Assembly (NCBI GenBank): GCA_038380435.1
Contig: JAWZYU010000019.1
Span: 23,399,801-23,463,800, forward strand
Length of the DNA: 64,000 nt
Direction: 5' to 3'
Source of the DNA: Ryuthela nishihirai
Taxonomy: Eukaryota > Arthropoda > Arachnida > Araneae > Heptathelidae
The translations under genes were made by a program, and so were the position numbers. The notes below the pieces were generated by a model. That model worked only from the letters and a program-made list of their open reading frames with translations. It was not told the DNA's origin and ran no database searches. This document shows positions 32,795-42,969 of this stretch, one piece after another; the stretch's first letter is position 1, and each line of letters opens with the position of its first letter.

Positions 32795-32885
32795 TGGGAT
32801 CTGAACCGACGACCTCCTGATGGTATGTCAGTTGCTCTAACCATTGAGTGCTTAGTGTTTCAGCTGGTTGTTGAAGTCCCTCATA
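32795..32885 (-). mobile_element. tRNA-like sequence, probably a SINE head
   Basis: On the minus strand: CACTCAATGGTTAGAGCAAC (box A), CTGACATACCATCAG (possible anticodon arm) and GTCGGTTCAGATCCCACC (box B). The 5' and 3' acceptor arms do not pair well, so a working tRNA is unlikely. No second copy was noticed in the window. Confidence 0.45.
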
Positions 32886-33109
32886 TGTGGGGGCAAAATT
32901 TAGCCATCATTTTAGTTATGGTTTTATTTTAGAATTCAATTTAAAGACTGAAGTTAATCTCTCTAATTGAATGCTTCGAAAAGTTAAAAATGTGTACCCC
33001 CTTGAGTAGTTTAAAATTATACCAACTTTGAAAGAATGCGAAGGTGATGTCACATGCAAAAACTTTGCTATGTACAAATAAAATATCATCAGTGTGACAG
33101 CTCCACTAT

Positions 33110-33550
33110 AAATCATCAAGGATATATAAGAACTTGCCGCAACAACCATTTCAACTCAGTGCATCGAGTTATGAACATTGCACAGCACAATCACCAGCAC
33201 CAAAAGGTAGATAATTCAATGAGTGCACTAGCTATATATTAATAACATCAGAAATTGCAATGGTTGCTTATAAAATGACAAAATGTGTAGTCAACTCTGA
33301 ACAATGCAAAACTGACAACATTACAATGACAGTCTCATCTACTTGATTTCTCCTGCAAAAACCATTAAAGAAGAATAAGAACTTGCCATAACTCAGCTCA
33401 GTGCATCAAGTTATTAAAGACTGGCAGTCCATTTGCCGACATTAACATTGCATAGCATAATGTTAATCACCAGCATCAAGAGGTAGATAACTCAACAAGT
33501 GCATCTGCTACATACAAGTAACATCAGGAATTGCAATGGTAATATGACAT
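33110..33550. repeat. Diverged direct duplication of about 170 bases
   Basis: 33125-33265 and 33375-33545 share ATAAGAACTTGCC, CTCAGTGCATC.AGTTAT, AATCACCAGCA, AGGTAGATAA and AACATCAG.AATTGCAATGGT in the same order, separated by about 110 bases of other sequence. Confidence 0.7.
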
Positions 33551-33649
33551 TTTGAACTCATCATTTTACAGCAGTTAAGATATATTTACTTTCACTAGTC
33601 AAAAGTGTTATGTATACTGCTCAATGAAATGCTATTATATTAGAGCTGT

Positions 33650-33726
33650 AACTACTATGGCATATAAACTGACAGGCTCCTGTCAGACCTCTGTGGCAAG
33701 CAGCTGCTTAGGGGTATTTATTTTAT
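33650..33726 (+). mobile_element. SINE-A, 3' fragment
   Basis: ACTACTATGGCATATAAACT followed by the GACAGGCTCCTGTC hairpin and AAGCAGCTGCTTAGGGGTAT. Head missing. Confidence 0.8.
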
Positions 33727-33869
33727 TTATTATTAGCACTAACTTATATAACTCATTTCAGCTAAAAATTATGGTATATTGAAGCGTTCAATAGATTTTA
33801 ACAGTATTATGCATATATTAAACTTAAGATACTAGATACTGTGTTTTTTACATTTTTAATAAACCTTTT

Positions 33870-34060
33870 AGTTATATATTTTTCAGTTTTTAAAGCAAAA
33901 TAAATTTTTGCAATATTACTTAGTCTTAAAGTTTGCTGATCAGCATTGTTTGCATGAATGATTAAAACATTAAAAAAATAATAAAAGATTTAAGTAATGA
34001 AATATTTTAGCAAATACAGCAAAATTAAATTTTTTTTACTGAAGTTAGACTAGAAAAAAA
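33870..34060 (-). repeat. Fragment of the piggyBac-like repeat family
   Basis: Complement of 21770-22000: shares AAAGCAAAATAAATTTT, TTTGCTGATCAG, ATTGTTTGCATGAATG and a further AT-rich tail. Confidence 0.6.
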
Positions 34061-34159
34061 TAAGGTAAAACATTATAATAAAAAAAAGCTTATAAAACTT
34101 GACTTACATCTCCCCTCCCCCATCATTTTCTTAATCCCAGTTAAATAATATTAGATTTC

Positions 34160-34267
34160 TTTATTGTTTATCTGCTGAGGTCTCATCTTCCTCACAGACT
34201 CTCTACTATGGCATATAAACTGACAGGCTACTGTCAGTTTACATGCCATAGTAGGTCAGTGAGGAAG
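34160..34267 (+). mobile_element. SINE-A 3' fragment turned into a foldback
   Basis: Normal SINE-A sequence up to AACTGACAGGCT, then an inverted copy of the preceding ~38 bases in place of the usual CCTGTCAGACCTCTG tail. Arms 34187-34226 and 34231-34267 pair almost fully (CTACTATGGCAT, AAACTGACAG). Confidence 0.85.
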
Positions 34268-34317
34268 AATATGGGAGGGAATGTAAGGAAGTGCTCTGTA
34301 ATAAGCAGTTGCTTGAG

Positions 34318-34425
34318 GTTGAGTTGTTTACCTCTGTGCCTATTCATGCTATCCATTGTCAACAGCAGTCAGCAATTTTTTGCACACAATGGGCTAAATG
34401 GCCAGGTTACAAGGCTACAAGGGCA
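34318..34425 (-). mobile_element. SINE-B, distal fragment
   Basis: GTTGAGTTGTTTACCTCTG, AATTTTTTGCACACAATGGG and CTAAATGGCCAGGTTACAAG match the distal end of SINE-B, with an extra ~30 bases in between. Confidence 0.7.
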
Positions 34426-34429
34426 GTGT

Positions 34430-35031
34430 CCTTTAGGGTGCTGAGTTTATAGGGCTTCTAAGTTTGCATAGAGGTCTATGGGAAGTAGTACTAGGACAAA
34501 GATTTCAATGAAGAATCTCAACAAATATGCCATTTATAAGTTTGGATATTTAGACCAGGAACCAGGACCTTACATAACAACCACTGATTACTCCTTTGGT
34601 GACATCATTGACAAGTGCTGCGAAAAAGAATGCGACCAAACCAGCTTCATTAGGTGTGCACATTGCACATAAACTTATTGCCTGGATCATTCTTTGATTG
34701 CATATTTGCATATTTATTGAAATAATTAACTTTTTTCATCATTTAAAAACACTTTTACATCATTTAATTTCATAAAAACTGTTATTTCAATTTTCTTATA
34801 CAACTCTATTAATTAAATTATCTATGTAAATTTTAAAGCTATATAACTATGCCCCCTATGGAACACTGCCCTTTTTCATTTTTAGACATCTTCTATCAAA
34901 TGAGCTTGGTGTTACGGAACAACTTGCATTGCAGAATGTAACTTCCCTAGTGACAAATTACAGAACAGATCGAATTTCTTGCTTGTAATTAAAAATTTAT
35001 TTTTCTGTTGTTCAGAAATAATTAACCTTTC
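34430..35031. other. Stretch with no recognised feature
   Basis: A 64-codon frame at 34478-34672 has several Cys residues near its end but no family pattern I recognise and no repeat at its borders. Confidence 0.35.
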
Positions 35032-35043
35032 CATTCATATGCA

Positions 35044-35231
35044 GCCATCCCATGGACGAATTGTTAGCATGCTTGGCTAATCAAAGGGACCTGGGTTCCA
35101 GCTCAGTATGGATGTTTGTGTTTCTTTCTGCTGAGGTCCTGTTATCCTCACAGACCTACTATGGCAAATTAAACTGATAGGCTCCTGTCAAATCTCTGTG
35201 GCAAGCAGCTTCTTGAGGAGTATTTTTTTTT
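35044..35231 (+). mobile_element. SINE-A copy with 12-bp target site duplication
   Basis: CATTCATATGCA at 35032-35043 is repeated at 35232-35243. The element has the tRNA-like head (CCATCCCATGG, GGGACCTGGGTTCCA) and ends GGAGTATTTTTTTT. The head is damaged in box A (ACGAATTGTTAGC). Confidence 0.88.
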
Positions 35232-35369
35232 CATTCATATGCAACATTGTTATTTTTGTCTATTGGTTATTTTTAAAATGAATTCTTAAGTGCATTGCCA
35301 AATGCATTTTTTACTACATGACTCTAAAAAAAGTCCTATTACAATAAAATTAGTCACCTTGTTCATTAA

Positions 35370-35480
35370 ATATTTTATTTGCAAAAAATCTAGAATAAAA
35401 TGCTGATTAACTTGGAATACAACATGCCATAATTCCTTTCATTAATTATTTGGGAAAAAAGTTCTAAATTTAACAGTGGA
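35370..35480 (-). repeat. Fragment of the piggyBac-like repeat family
   Basis: Complement of 21290-21360: ATGCTGATTAACTTGG and AACATGCCATAATTCC-type blocks match AATTAATCAGCATTTA and GGAATTATGGTATGTT. Confidence 0.6.
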
Positions 35481-35899
35481 AAAGAAGAGGGGAAGGGGGC
35501 TAACAGTTTGATGACACTGCACTCCCAAACCATAGGAGGGTTGATTTTTGCACCAAGGTTGGTTGTTTGGGGTTTTATGGCACAATGACAACTAAGGCCT
35601 TATTGCACCAAACAAGGTGTAAAGGACAGAATTAAAAGAAAAAAGTCATAGAAACCCATGACCAAAGTTAAAACCAGATGACAAAACAAAGGGCATAAAA
35701 AACTAATGTAAAACAATAATAAATGCAAAATACAATAACGAACAATGGGTGCAAAGGACCCATAGTAAACGGCAACAAATCTAAATAGCAAAAATGTAAA
35801 ACATTATAGATATGCAATATATCCAGTAATATGTAAAAAGTTGAAAATGTGTTTAAAGAGAGTCATCAGATAAAAGGTGGCCGAGACACTAGGGCTTTT

Positions 35900-36302
35900 A
35901 CTGGATACCTGTAGAATCATGGAAATAAAAAATAAACATGTTGTTCAAGGTTAAAAGCTGGACATGAGATTAAAATATGTTTGATCGCTAAAATTGTGTT
36001 ACAAAGCTCACACTTAGGTTCATTGTCTGCCAGTAGAAGAAAAGAATGTGTAATAAACATATGACCTAAGCAGAACCAAGCAAGAACAATTTCCTCCATG
36101 CGATTCTTGCAAAAACACGACTGCCACGGTTTGACAACAGTCTTGATCTCAAAAAGTTTGTTACCAAGCTATTCAGACCAAGATCTCTGCCATTGTGCTC
36201 GGAGCTTGATGGCAAATACCTGCCGGAAGTCCAGTTGTGGAACTGGCAGTGGAGAATAGGACAGGGGCATGTCTGACTTGGTAGCAGCATCTGCCAAGTC
36301 AT
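35900..36302 (-). pseudogene. LINE C-terminal region with Cys/His motif
   Basis: Reads NRMEEIVLAWFCLGHMFITHSFLL and then CELCNTILAIKHIL.SCP, the usual end of I/jockey ORF2 (..R.GHT..TH..L......C..C....T..HIL..C). A frame change sits near 36100. Confidence 0.8.
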
Positions 36303-36462
36303 TGCCCCTGATTATGATGTGACTGGACACCCAACAAAAGAGGATGGTTGCTGTGGCTGCCAGGCGGAGCTGCTAGTGAATCTTAGGAAGAACAGTGTGA
36401 GGCCGATGCCTCACTGAGATCAAAGTTTGTAGCAAGCAGTGTAGCGGACACACCGACTGATG

Positions 36463-37250
36463 TTAAGCCTCTATGTAGCCCAAGGTGAGGCTGAGAGTGT
36501 GTAACTCTGCAATGAAGATGGAACACTGCTGTGGGATCTGGTCAGCAAGGATAGTATCACAGCAGACCATGGCAGATCCCACTAATATACCAGACTTCAA
36601 GCCCTCTGTAAAGACAGCCAAGAAGTCTGGGTGCTCAGCAGGGTGCCTGGCAAAGAGTTCCTGATATATGCAGTTGGATGTAAAGGACTTCCCCATCCTG
36701 CAAGGAGAAAAGCAACAGGAAGGGGAAATACTGTGCCAAGGTGAAAGTGGCTCAGCTGTCAACTGGGCAATGCTATCGAGACTGAAACCGAGGTCTTGTA
36801 GGCAGTCTTGGACATAAACCGAAGGGATGAAAGGCAGTTAGTCGATTCTGGAATAACATTTCCCACTGGGGACTGAAAATGCATTACCAAGTGGGATGGC
36901 CTGGCAGGGGTTGCAACTTTGACGCATACTGCAGGAACAACTGCTGATGGTGAATAGATAAGGAAGGTTTGTTGATCTCAATGTAAAGACTCTGGACCAG
37001 TGGGGTGCAGAAGGCACTTGTGCAAACATGGAGGACCTGATGGTGGAGAGGATCTAGCAACTTCACCACTGAATACCAGCAGAGTCATACATCTGGGATC
37101 CATAGTCCATTTCAACCAGATAAGTGCATGGTAAAAGCAAAGTAAAGATCATTAGTCTGCTCAACGTCCCACAGGACCTTAGACCTGCCAGGGCAAAATG
37201 GCCTCAAACATGTCAGGCATGTTTGAATGCTTCAAGGCTGTGGGATGTCG
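36463..37250 (-). pseudogene. LINE post-RT region and RNase H domain
   Basis: 37130-36884 reads LVEMDYGSQMYDSA, KLLDPLHHQVLHVCTSAFCT and YIEINKPSLSI, the region behind the RT. RT blocks (palm, FADD-like) are absent. 36762-36463 contains FLAVFTEGLKSG, VGSAMVCCD and CSIFIAELHTLSLTLGYIE, matching RNase H (Asp in TDGS reads Glu in TEGL; the Glu in AELHAL is kept). Confidence 0.83.
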
Positions 37251-37334
37251 GATATCTCAAAACATCCCTCTGTAGTGCAGTCGGGATCCCACCATGGTTT
37301 TGGAAATCATGGAAACTGGGTTGAGGTCTAAGGA

Positions 37335-37937
37335 ATAGTCAAGGCAGCTGCATGGATTGTACAATCCGTCATCACTGCAACATTGATTGGCTCCTGGCTG
37401 ACAGAGTGCTCATCAAACTCGCAAAGAAGTTCGAATCCACTCCAGTCAGTCCAATCAATCCTCCACTGTGTGACATGTGAAGGGCTGCAAGGTCCAACAC
37501 AGGAGATGATACACACCATGGGGAGGTGATCACTTCTGTAACGGTTGTCTCAATCCCCTATGTAAAGAGTGGAAGGATTGAGGAGCAGATGGTGAAAACA
37601 ATGGCAGTGAATGTGTGCGTTGGGGAATGAAAGTATTTACTGACACCAGTACATACATTTCGCTTCCCTTGATGGATCCAACCTTTTCATTGGTGTCAGC
37701 ATTACCCCACATAGGACTATGTCCATTGAAGTCCCTTATGATGAGGAAAGGGGATAGCAGGTGTGAGACAAAGTCATCAAGATCTTCTAAGAAGATGATA
37801 CTTCCAGGTGGTAGGTATACATACATGGAGCAGACAGTCAAGGAAATTCCCACAAAGAGATGAATAGCAACCACCTCTAAAGTGATGACAAGGGGTACAA
37901 CCCGAAATGGAAAATGGTTGCTCCCGAGCTGGTCCAC
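37335..37937 (-). pseudogene. LINE endonuclease domain (jockey/I type)
   Basis: Shows VYLPPGSIIFLEDLDDFVSH, FLIIRDFNGHSPMWG (family GDFNaHh..WG, with Gly changed to Arg), and after a shift WRIDWTDWSGF, the usual sequence behind the SDHxP site. PKPWWDPDC (near 37290-37315), the linker normally found before the RT, follows directly. Frameshifts lie near 37530 and 37330. Confidence 0.85.
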
Positions 37938-38583
37938 CTACATCCAGGTCCCAGCGAATGAGAGAAAAGTGTCAGATAGTGGGATCATTGGCTGTCTGCA
38001 AGTACATCTCCTGCAGGCGCAAGCAAGTCCTCCAGAGGTTGTGTGCCCTTAGGAGGACCTTGATGTCAATATTCCTCTGGAATCCACAATTCCATTGCAG
38101 GAATGTGGGCATCTCAGGTCTTTGGAGAATTGGCAGATGATTTTCCATTTATTTTAACAGTCAACAGCAACAGTTTTGGAAAAGTGGGTTGGTCCGTGTC
38201 CTCGGATTTGTCCGAAGGACATGGGTCAGAAACCACTGAATGAGGTGTGGTTAAAATTTCCCTTTTAGCCCCAGTGGGGACTCTTTGGGTTTAGTTCTTG
38301 TTGTTTGAGGTCTGGAAGGAGGCTTTCCAGTGGTGGAAACAGAAGGTATAGGAACAGGAATCGAAACTGGAGTCGAAATCAAGATGGACACTGACTTCAG
38401 CTTCACCTGCTGAAAAATGTACTTAGCAGCAATTGAGAAAGACTAAGAAGTATCACAAAAGAAAGACACATGCTAGTTTGCACCATCACAGATGCTGTTG
38501 GAATAATAGGCTTCCCAGAAGCCACACTGGCATAGGAGAGCTTCCAGGTGAGAATGGCAGCGCAACGATCTTTCTCACTTCGG

Positions 38584-38762
38584 GATATGAGATGTTCTGT
38601 TTCATTTTAATCTGCTTCACCTCTTTCTCGTCATTCATCTTCAGATAGTCATGAAAATACACAAGATAATGGTGCTTATCTTGTGTATTTTCATGACTAT
38701 CTGAAGTGGAATGACGAGAAAGAGGTGAAGCAGATTAAAATGAAACAGAACATCTCATAATC
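38584..38762. repeat. Foldback of ~85-base arms in the gag end
   Basis: 38584-38668 and 38677-38762 are near-exact complements around the spacer ATGGTGCT. In the LINE frame the left arm (minus strand) codes EKEVKQIKMKQNISYPE, the normal gag continuation, so the right arm is an inverted extra copy of it. Confidence 0.93.
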
Positions 38763-40190
38763 TGCAATTTAGGCAGCTTGCAGTCTCGGCCATGCAGTCT
38801 GGATCAAGATGATCCTGACTGCCACAGTGAGCACAGGTAGGTTTACCCTGGCAAGCTGTTCAGGCATGACCACATCTCTGACACCAAAAACAGTGCAGAG
38901 GGTTGGGGATACATGGTCATACCTTGCAATGTAAGTATCCTGCCTTGATGGAAATTTCATTAATGAATCTCAGTGAAAGTCAAAATTAGTCCTTGGTGGG
39001 TACCAATTTCCCATCCCAGCAAACTGAAGTGTAGTGGACTGCAAACACTCCTTGGGTAGATAACACTGAGAGGATCTCCTCCTTCAAGTCTTTGAAGAGG
39101 TTCCACTCAGAGATCACACTACAAAACGATCTCAGCAATTTGTGGGGTGTCATGGTGATGCCCACCCCACCAGTTGCTGTTACCTTCAGGAGGAGCTCTG
39201 AGTGCTTTGAGCAGGCAGTCTCTACCAATAGGTCACCAGATCTTAGGTGCTTTGACAGATTTTGGCTGCCCCACAAGACTTTCCAAACCCTTATTGATAA
39301 AAAATGGGGATATGTCTCCAGTATCTGATTACCCATCGAATGGATGATCAGGAAACATGGGGACGAACAAACAGACACAGAAGCTGAATGTGATGAAAAA
39401 GACAACGGGGACTGCAAAGATGGGGGCTCATGTTATGGCCTCTTTGCAGCATTCACTGATGAAATTCCATTAATGAAACTCATGATTGTTGAACAACTAA
39501 CCATAGAGCCCAAGAGGACTCCCAACTGGGTTGCCAGGGATACATGGGCACTATACCCACACAGTCTGTGAGCCAAGCCCTCACAAATAAAAAGGGAAAT
39601 GAAAAGGGAAGTATGAGGAACTCACCAAGTCCTCACAAAATAAAATAAGAGAAGAAATAAAGTGTGAATAAATGAACTGTCCTCATAAAAGAAAGAGAAC
39701 AACTAAATTAGCAAAATGTGTGGGGGAAACCTGCAAACCTGTATCAGGTAGTGGGTAAGGGAATCACCTACTGCATAGTTAGCCCTAGTAGGTCCAGCCC
39801 ACCAGTCAACTGATCCGAAGGGGCCACCCCAGGACTTTCCATTTACCTGAAGCAGATACAAAGCAGTGTGCAGAAGCAGCTCTTGAAATTTCTGCTCAGA
39901 CCTGCAATGAATACGATCCCCAATGGCAAGATGGGCCAAAGAGGCCCCCCAGTCACGAGTTGGGGAGAGCAGATGATGGCCCTGAGCAACTACTAGGATC
40001 CTCCTTTCCAGGGGCATGAGTCTCCACGCACAGCAAACACATGGACGAGCATTCAGGATCCTGTAAGAGATACCCGAATCAATGGAACCTTTGGAGGGTG
40101 GTCTTCCTACCATGTACTGAAGCTTGTACTGAGGGACTTCACAAAGGAAGTTCTTTTTGCTTCCATATCTATCCAAGAACTCATTCATTT
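38763..40190 (-). pseudogene. LINE ORF1 (gag-like) with zinc knuckles
   Basis: 39417-38986 contains LSKHLRSGDLLVETACSKHS, GVGITMTPHKLLRS and ILSVLSTQGV, then DGKLVPT: the gag pattern of jockey/I-type LINEs (RSGDLLVE..S.KQSE.LL). After a shift, 38900-38775 reads CFWCQRCGHA.TAC and CAHCGSQDHLDPDC, two CCHC zinc knuckles for RNA binding. The part above 39700 (a 161-codon frame at 39703-40188) has no clear motif and may be leader. Confidence 0.8.
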
Positions 40191-40547
40191 TCAGGAAATG
40201 ATAAAAGATGTTTTTTTTTTCCCACTGGAAAACAGAGTAATTAAAAAAATTATCCTGTAATCTAATGCAATGCTAAAATAATACCTTCAGCAACAAGTTG
40301 CAAGTCAGCTATCGTCAGAGCTAATGATGTGGCAAAATTCTGAAAGATCAATAACACCGGGCAACACACAAAAAGGGTTTGATATTAAAATAGCCAATCT
40401 TTACTAATTTCGAGGTGCTGAACACGAAAATGACAATAAAATTTGTCGATTGGCTCTTGTTTAGGAGAGACAGAGATGGTCATGTATAAATGATTCTGTC
40501 CACAATGTGCACATAAAGTAACCATTTCACAACGCTGCATTTTAAAC

Positions 40548-40745
40548 TCCAAATTGCAACGTATTGAAGAAATTACAGAACAGAAAGTATAGAATTTTAT
40601 TGAACAAATTACAGAAACTGCTCAAAAGAGTGACCACCAACATTAATGCAAGCTTCACACCTTCGACGTAGTGATCGGCATGCATGGGCGAAAACACCAG
40701 GCATTTATAGTACAGTGGCAGCAGCAACAAAAATCCTGCATGCAT
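40548..40745 (-). pseudogene. Mariner-like transposase, C-terminal fragment
   Basis: Minus-strand MHAGFLLLLPLYYKCLVFSP, then HADHYVEGVKLALMLVV and LLSSFC match the end of the transposase at 43092-43346 almost residue for residue. Only about 200 bases remain. Confidence 0.8.
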
Positions 40746-40977
40746 TGTATTGCATCAGCCCACCATACACACAACCTCCAGAGGCATTACATCATTGTCT
40801 GATGCAATGTAGTTGTGTCATGGCATCGCGGTTTTACGATCCTGGACAAAAGATGATGCACCTTATCTGGTTAGTTGTAAGCAACATCTTGTAGGGTGAG
40901 CAAGTCTTTGAGTGACTCTCATTTATCACTGAGTCATAAGTACAACACAAGTGATCCTTGCAGTTTTAATCCAGCAA

Positions 40978-42660
40978 TAATGATGCCTTGCAATTGTGTT
41001 AATAGTGCAGATACATTTTGTTACATTTGTGGGGAAGTGACGTTTGCAAGCCAGATAAGGGCCATCACTCCAATAGTGAAAGTGGCATATGATGTTTTAT
41101 TTTGGATGCAAAATCAGGGACCAGGACAAGGTCTGGGCCCCACACATATGCTGCAGTACGTGTGCAAGAAATCTCCTGAAGTGGCTGAAAGGCGAAAAAG
41201 TGGCGATGCCGTTTGCTGTTCCTATGGTTTCGAGAGAGCCAAACAATCAAGCAAATGACTACTCTTCTGCATGATGCCACTGTTTCTGGAGGCATCACAA
41301 GGAAAAAGAAGTGGACAATAGTGTAGCCGAATATACAGTCTGCTCTCCAATCAATTCCGCATGGCAAAGGCCTTCCTGTTCCCGAACCTCCAAGAGAATT
41401 TTCCATCGAGTCAGATGATTAGGAAGGAGGCGAACCAACATTGAGTTCTCTGCAGTCTTCAGTGTCCAATGATCCATACGCCTGCCATGTTGCGTCATCT
41501 GTGCCACACGTTCTCACTGAAGAAGAAATGAACGATCTCGTTCGCAATCTGAAGCTGTCCAAGGCCAAAGCAGAGTTATTTGGATCAAGACTTAAACAAT
41601 GGAATCTTCTCAAGGAAAATGTCCAAGTGATTTCATTTCGAACTCATCATGAGCAGTTTGCATCTTACTTCAGAAAGGAAGATGACCTTGAGTTCTGCTC
41701 CAATGTAGATGGCCTGATGAATGCCCTTGGAATCAAACATGACCCTCAAGAATGGTGACTATTCATAGACTCCTCGAAATTGAGTCTCAAGGCAATGTTG
41801 CTGCATAATGGAAATCAACTTCCATCCATTCAGGTCAGACACACTGTCTACATGAAAGAAACTTACGACAACCTAAAACAGCTGTTGAATTGTCTTCAAT
41901 ACAGCAAGTATGGCTGGCATCTCTGTTGTGACTTGAAGGTAGTGGCTCTGTTGATGGGTCTGCTGCTGGGATTTAAGAAGTACTGCTGTTTCTTATGTGA
42001 ATGGGACAGCCGAGTAAAGACTTTGCACTATGCATAGAGAAACTGGCCTCAGAGGAAATCTCCGAAGGTCAGAGAGAAGAATGTATAACATCCAGCACTG
42101 GCAGAAACGCACAAAATCCTGCTACCGTCCCTACACACCAAACTCGGTGTGATGAAAAACTTCGTAAAAGTTATGGACAGGACTGCATCAGCTTTCAAGT
42201 ACTTGGCTGACAAATTCCCTTGACTCAGTAAAGCAAAAATTAAAGAGGAAATCTTTGTGGGTCCTCAGATCTGCAAACTGTTCAGAGACCAGATGTTCGA
42301 CAACCTGCTTCAGGGTGACGAGAAAAAGGCTTCGGATGCATATCGTCTGGTGTCAACTAAATTCCTCAGGATTGTCAGGGCAGACAACTACAAGAAACTG
42401 TCTCTGTATTACAAACTTGGCTGCAATATGTCCTTAAAGATTCGATTTCTCCATTCCCACTTAGATTTCTTCCCCAACAACTGCAGCATGGTTAGTGATG
42501 AGAACAGTGAACTCCCCATTTCACCAGGATATTGAAATGATGGAGAAACGATACCAGGGAAACTGGTCCACTTTAATATTGGCTGACTACTGTTGGATGC
42601 TCGCAAGAAATGATCCCGAGCAGCTGTAGAAGCAACGGGCAAAGAGACGTCGGAAGCAGA
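40978..42660 (+). pseudogene. Uncharacterised Cys-rich element protein (copy A, broken)
   Basis: In order: CNCVNSADTFCYICGEVTFA, then KIRDQDKVWAPHICCSTCAR and LLKWLKGEKVAMPFAVPM (CxxC zinc-binding look); after a shift, LTEEEMNDLVRNLKLSKAKA, a DPQEW-stop-LFIDSSKLSLKAMLLHNGN block, CDLKVVALLMGLLLG, CCFLCEWDSR, GPQICKLFRD, FLHSHLDFFPNN, and ADYCWMLARNDPEQL near the end. The frame from 41441 to 42535 is kept and broken only by in-frame stops, so decay is mostly point mutation. From memory, multi-copy 'uncharacterised' proteins with this pattern occur in many arthropods and in Hydra. A DDE-like role (Asp in FIDSS and CDLK, Cys pair, late His/Glu) is only a guess. Confidence 0.75.
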
Positions 42661-42969
42661 AGCGGAGTTTTACCAATACATGTCATATGTACATATTACT
42701 CTATTATATGAGACTATTGTGGATTTCTAAGAAATCGTAGCCAATTTTCATTGTCATATTCGTGTTTAGCACCTTGAAATCTTTAAGAAATGGCTACTTT
42801 TATCTCAGAGGCATACTTTTAAGAAAATTTGCTGCTCAGTGTAATAGCATGTCAATCAATCTAAGGAAATAAAATCAAAATAGATCTATCCACAGTGGAA
42901 GTTGTAAGCAAGCCATCTTGATAACTAGTGATGTAGTATAACTCCAAAAGATTGCTAATGACAAATATA

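Larger units (their letters stand above)
35558..40190 (-). mobile_element. Jockey/I-like LINE with gag, endonuclease and RNase H but RT core deleted
   Basis: Read from 40190 down: gag-like ORF1, endonuclease, a jump across the reverse transcriptase, then the region after the RT, RNase H and a C-terminal CCHC-like end. The 3' end (complement of 35558-35610) reads GGTGCAATAAGGCCTTAGTT then GCCATAAAACCCCAAACAAC, a tail typical of arthropod LINEs of this group. All parts carry stops and shifts. A tiny second fragment of the same C-terminus is at 45846-45872. Confidence 0.85.
40398..42795 (+). mobile_element. Unclassified TIR element, copy A, carrying an uncharacterised Cys-rich protein
   Basis: 40398-40443 (CCAATCTTTACTAATTTCG, AGGTGCTGAACACGAAAAT, GACAATA) is inverted at 42752-42795 (complement AAGGTGCTAAACACGAATAT, GACAATG). 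Between them lies the coding region 40978-42660. The same arm sequence flanks copy B at 56893-59370, so this looks like a mobile element with imperfect inverted repeats of about 60-70 bases. No target duplication could be fixed. A mariner-like fragment lies inside at 40548-40745. Confidence 0.62.

Noticed and set aside
33110..33550. CRISPR-like array
   Set aside because: Only two long diverged copies, no short regular repeats and spacers, and the genome is eukaryotic.
34478..34672. Small Cys-containing secreted protein
   Set aside because: No signal peptide, no exon borders and no repeat of the frame elsewhere; likely chance.
37615..39571. Plus-strand frames of 60-80 codons in the LINE region
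   Set aside because: They are shadows of the minus-strand gag and endonuclease coding sequence.
39703..40188. 161-codon minus-strand frame as a separate gene
   Set aside because: It lies at the 5' end of the jockey/I-like LINE and has no motif of its own; treated as leader or ORF1 start.
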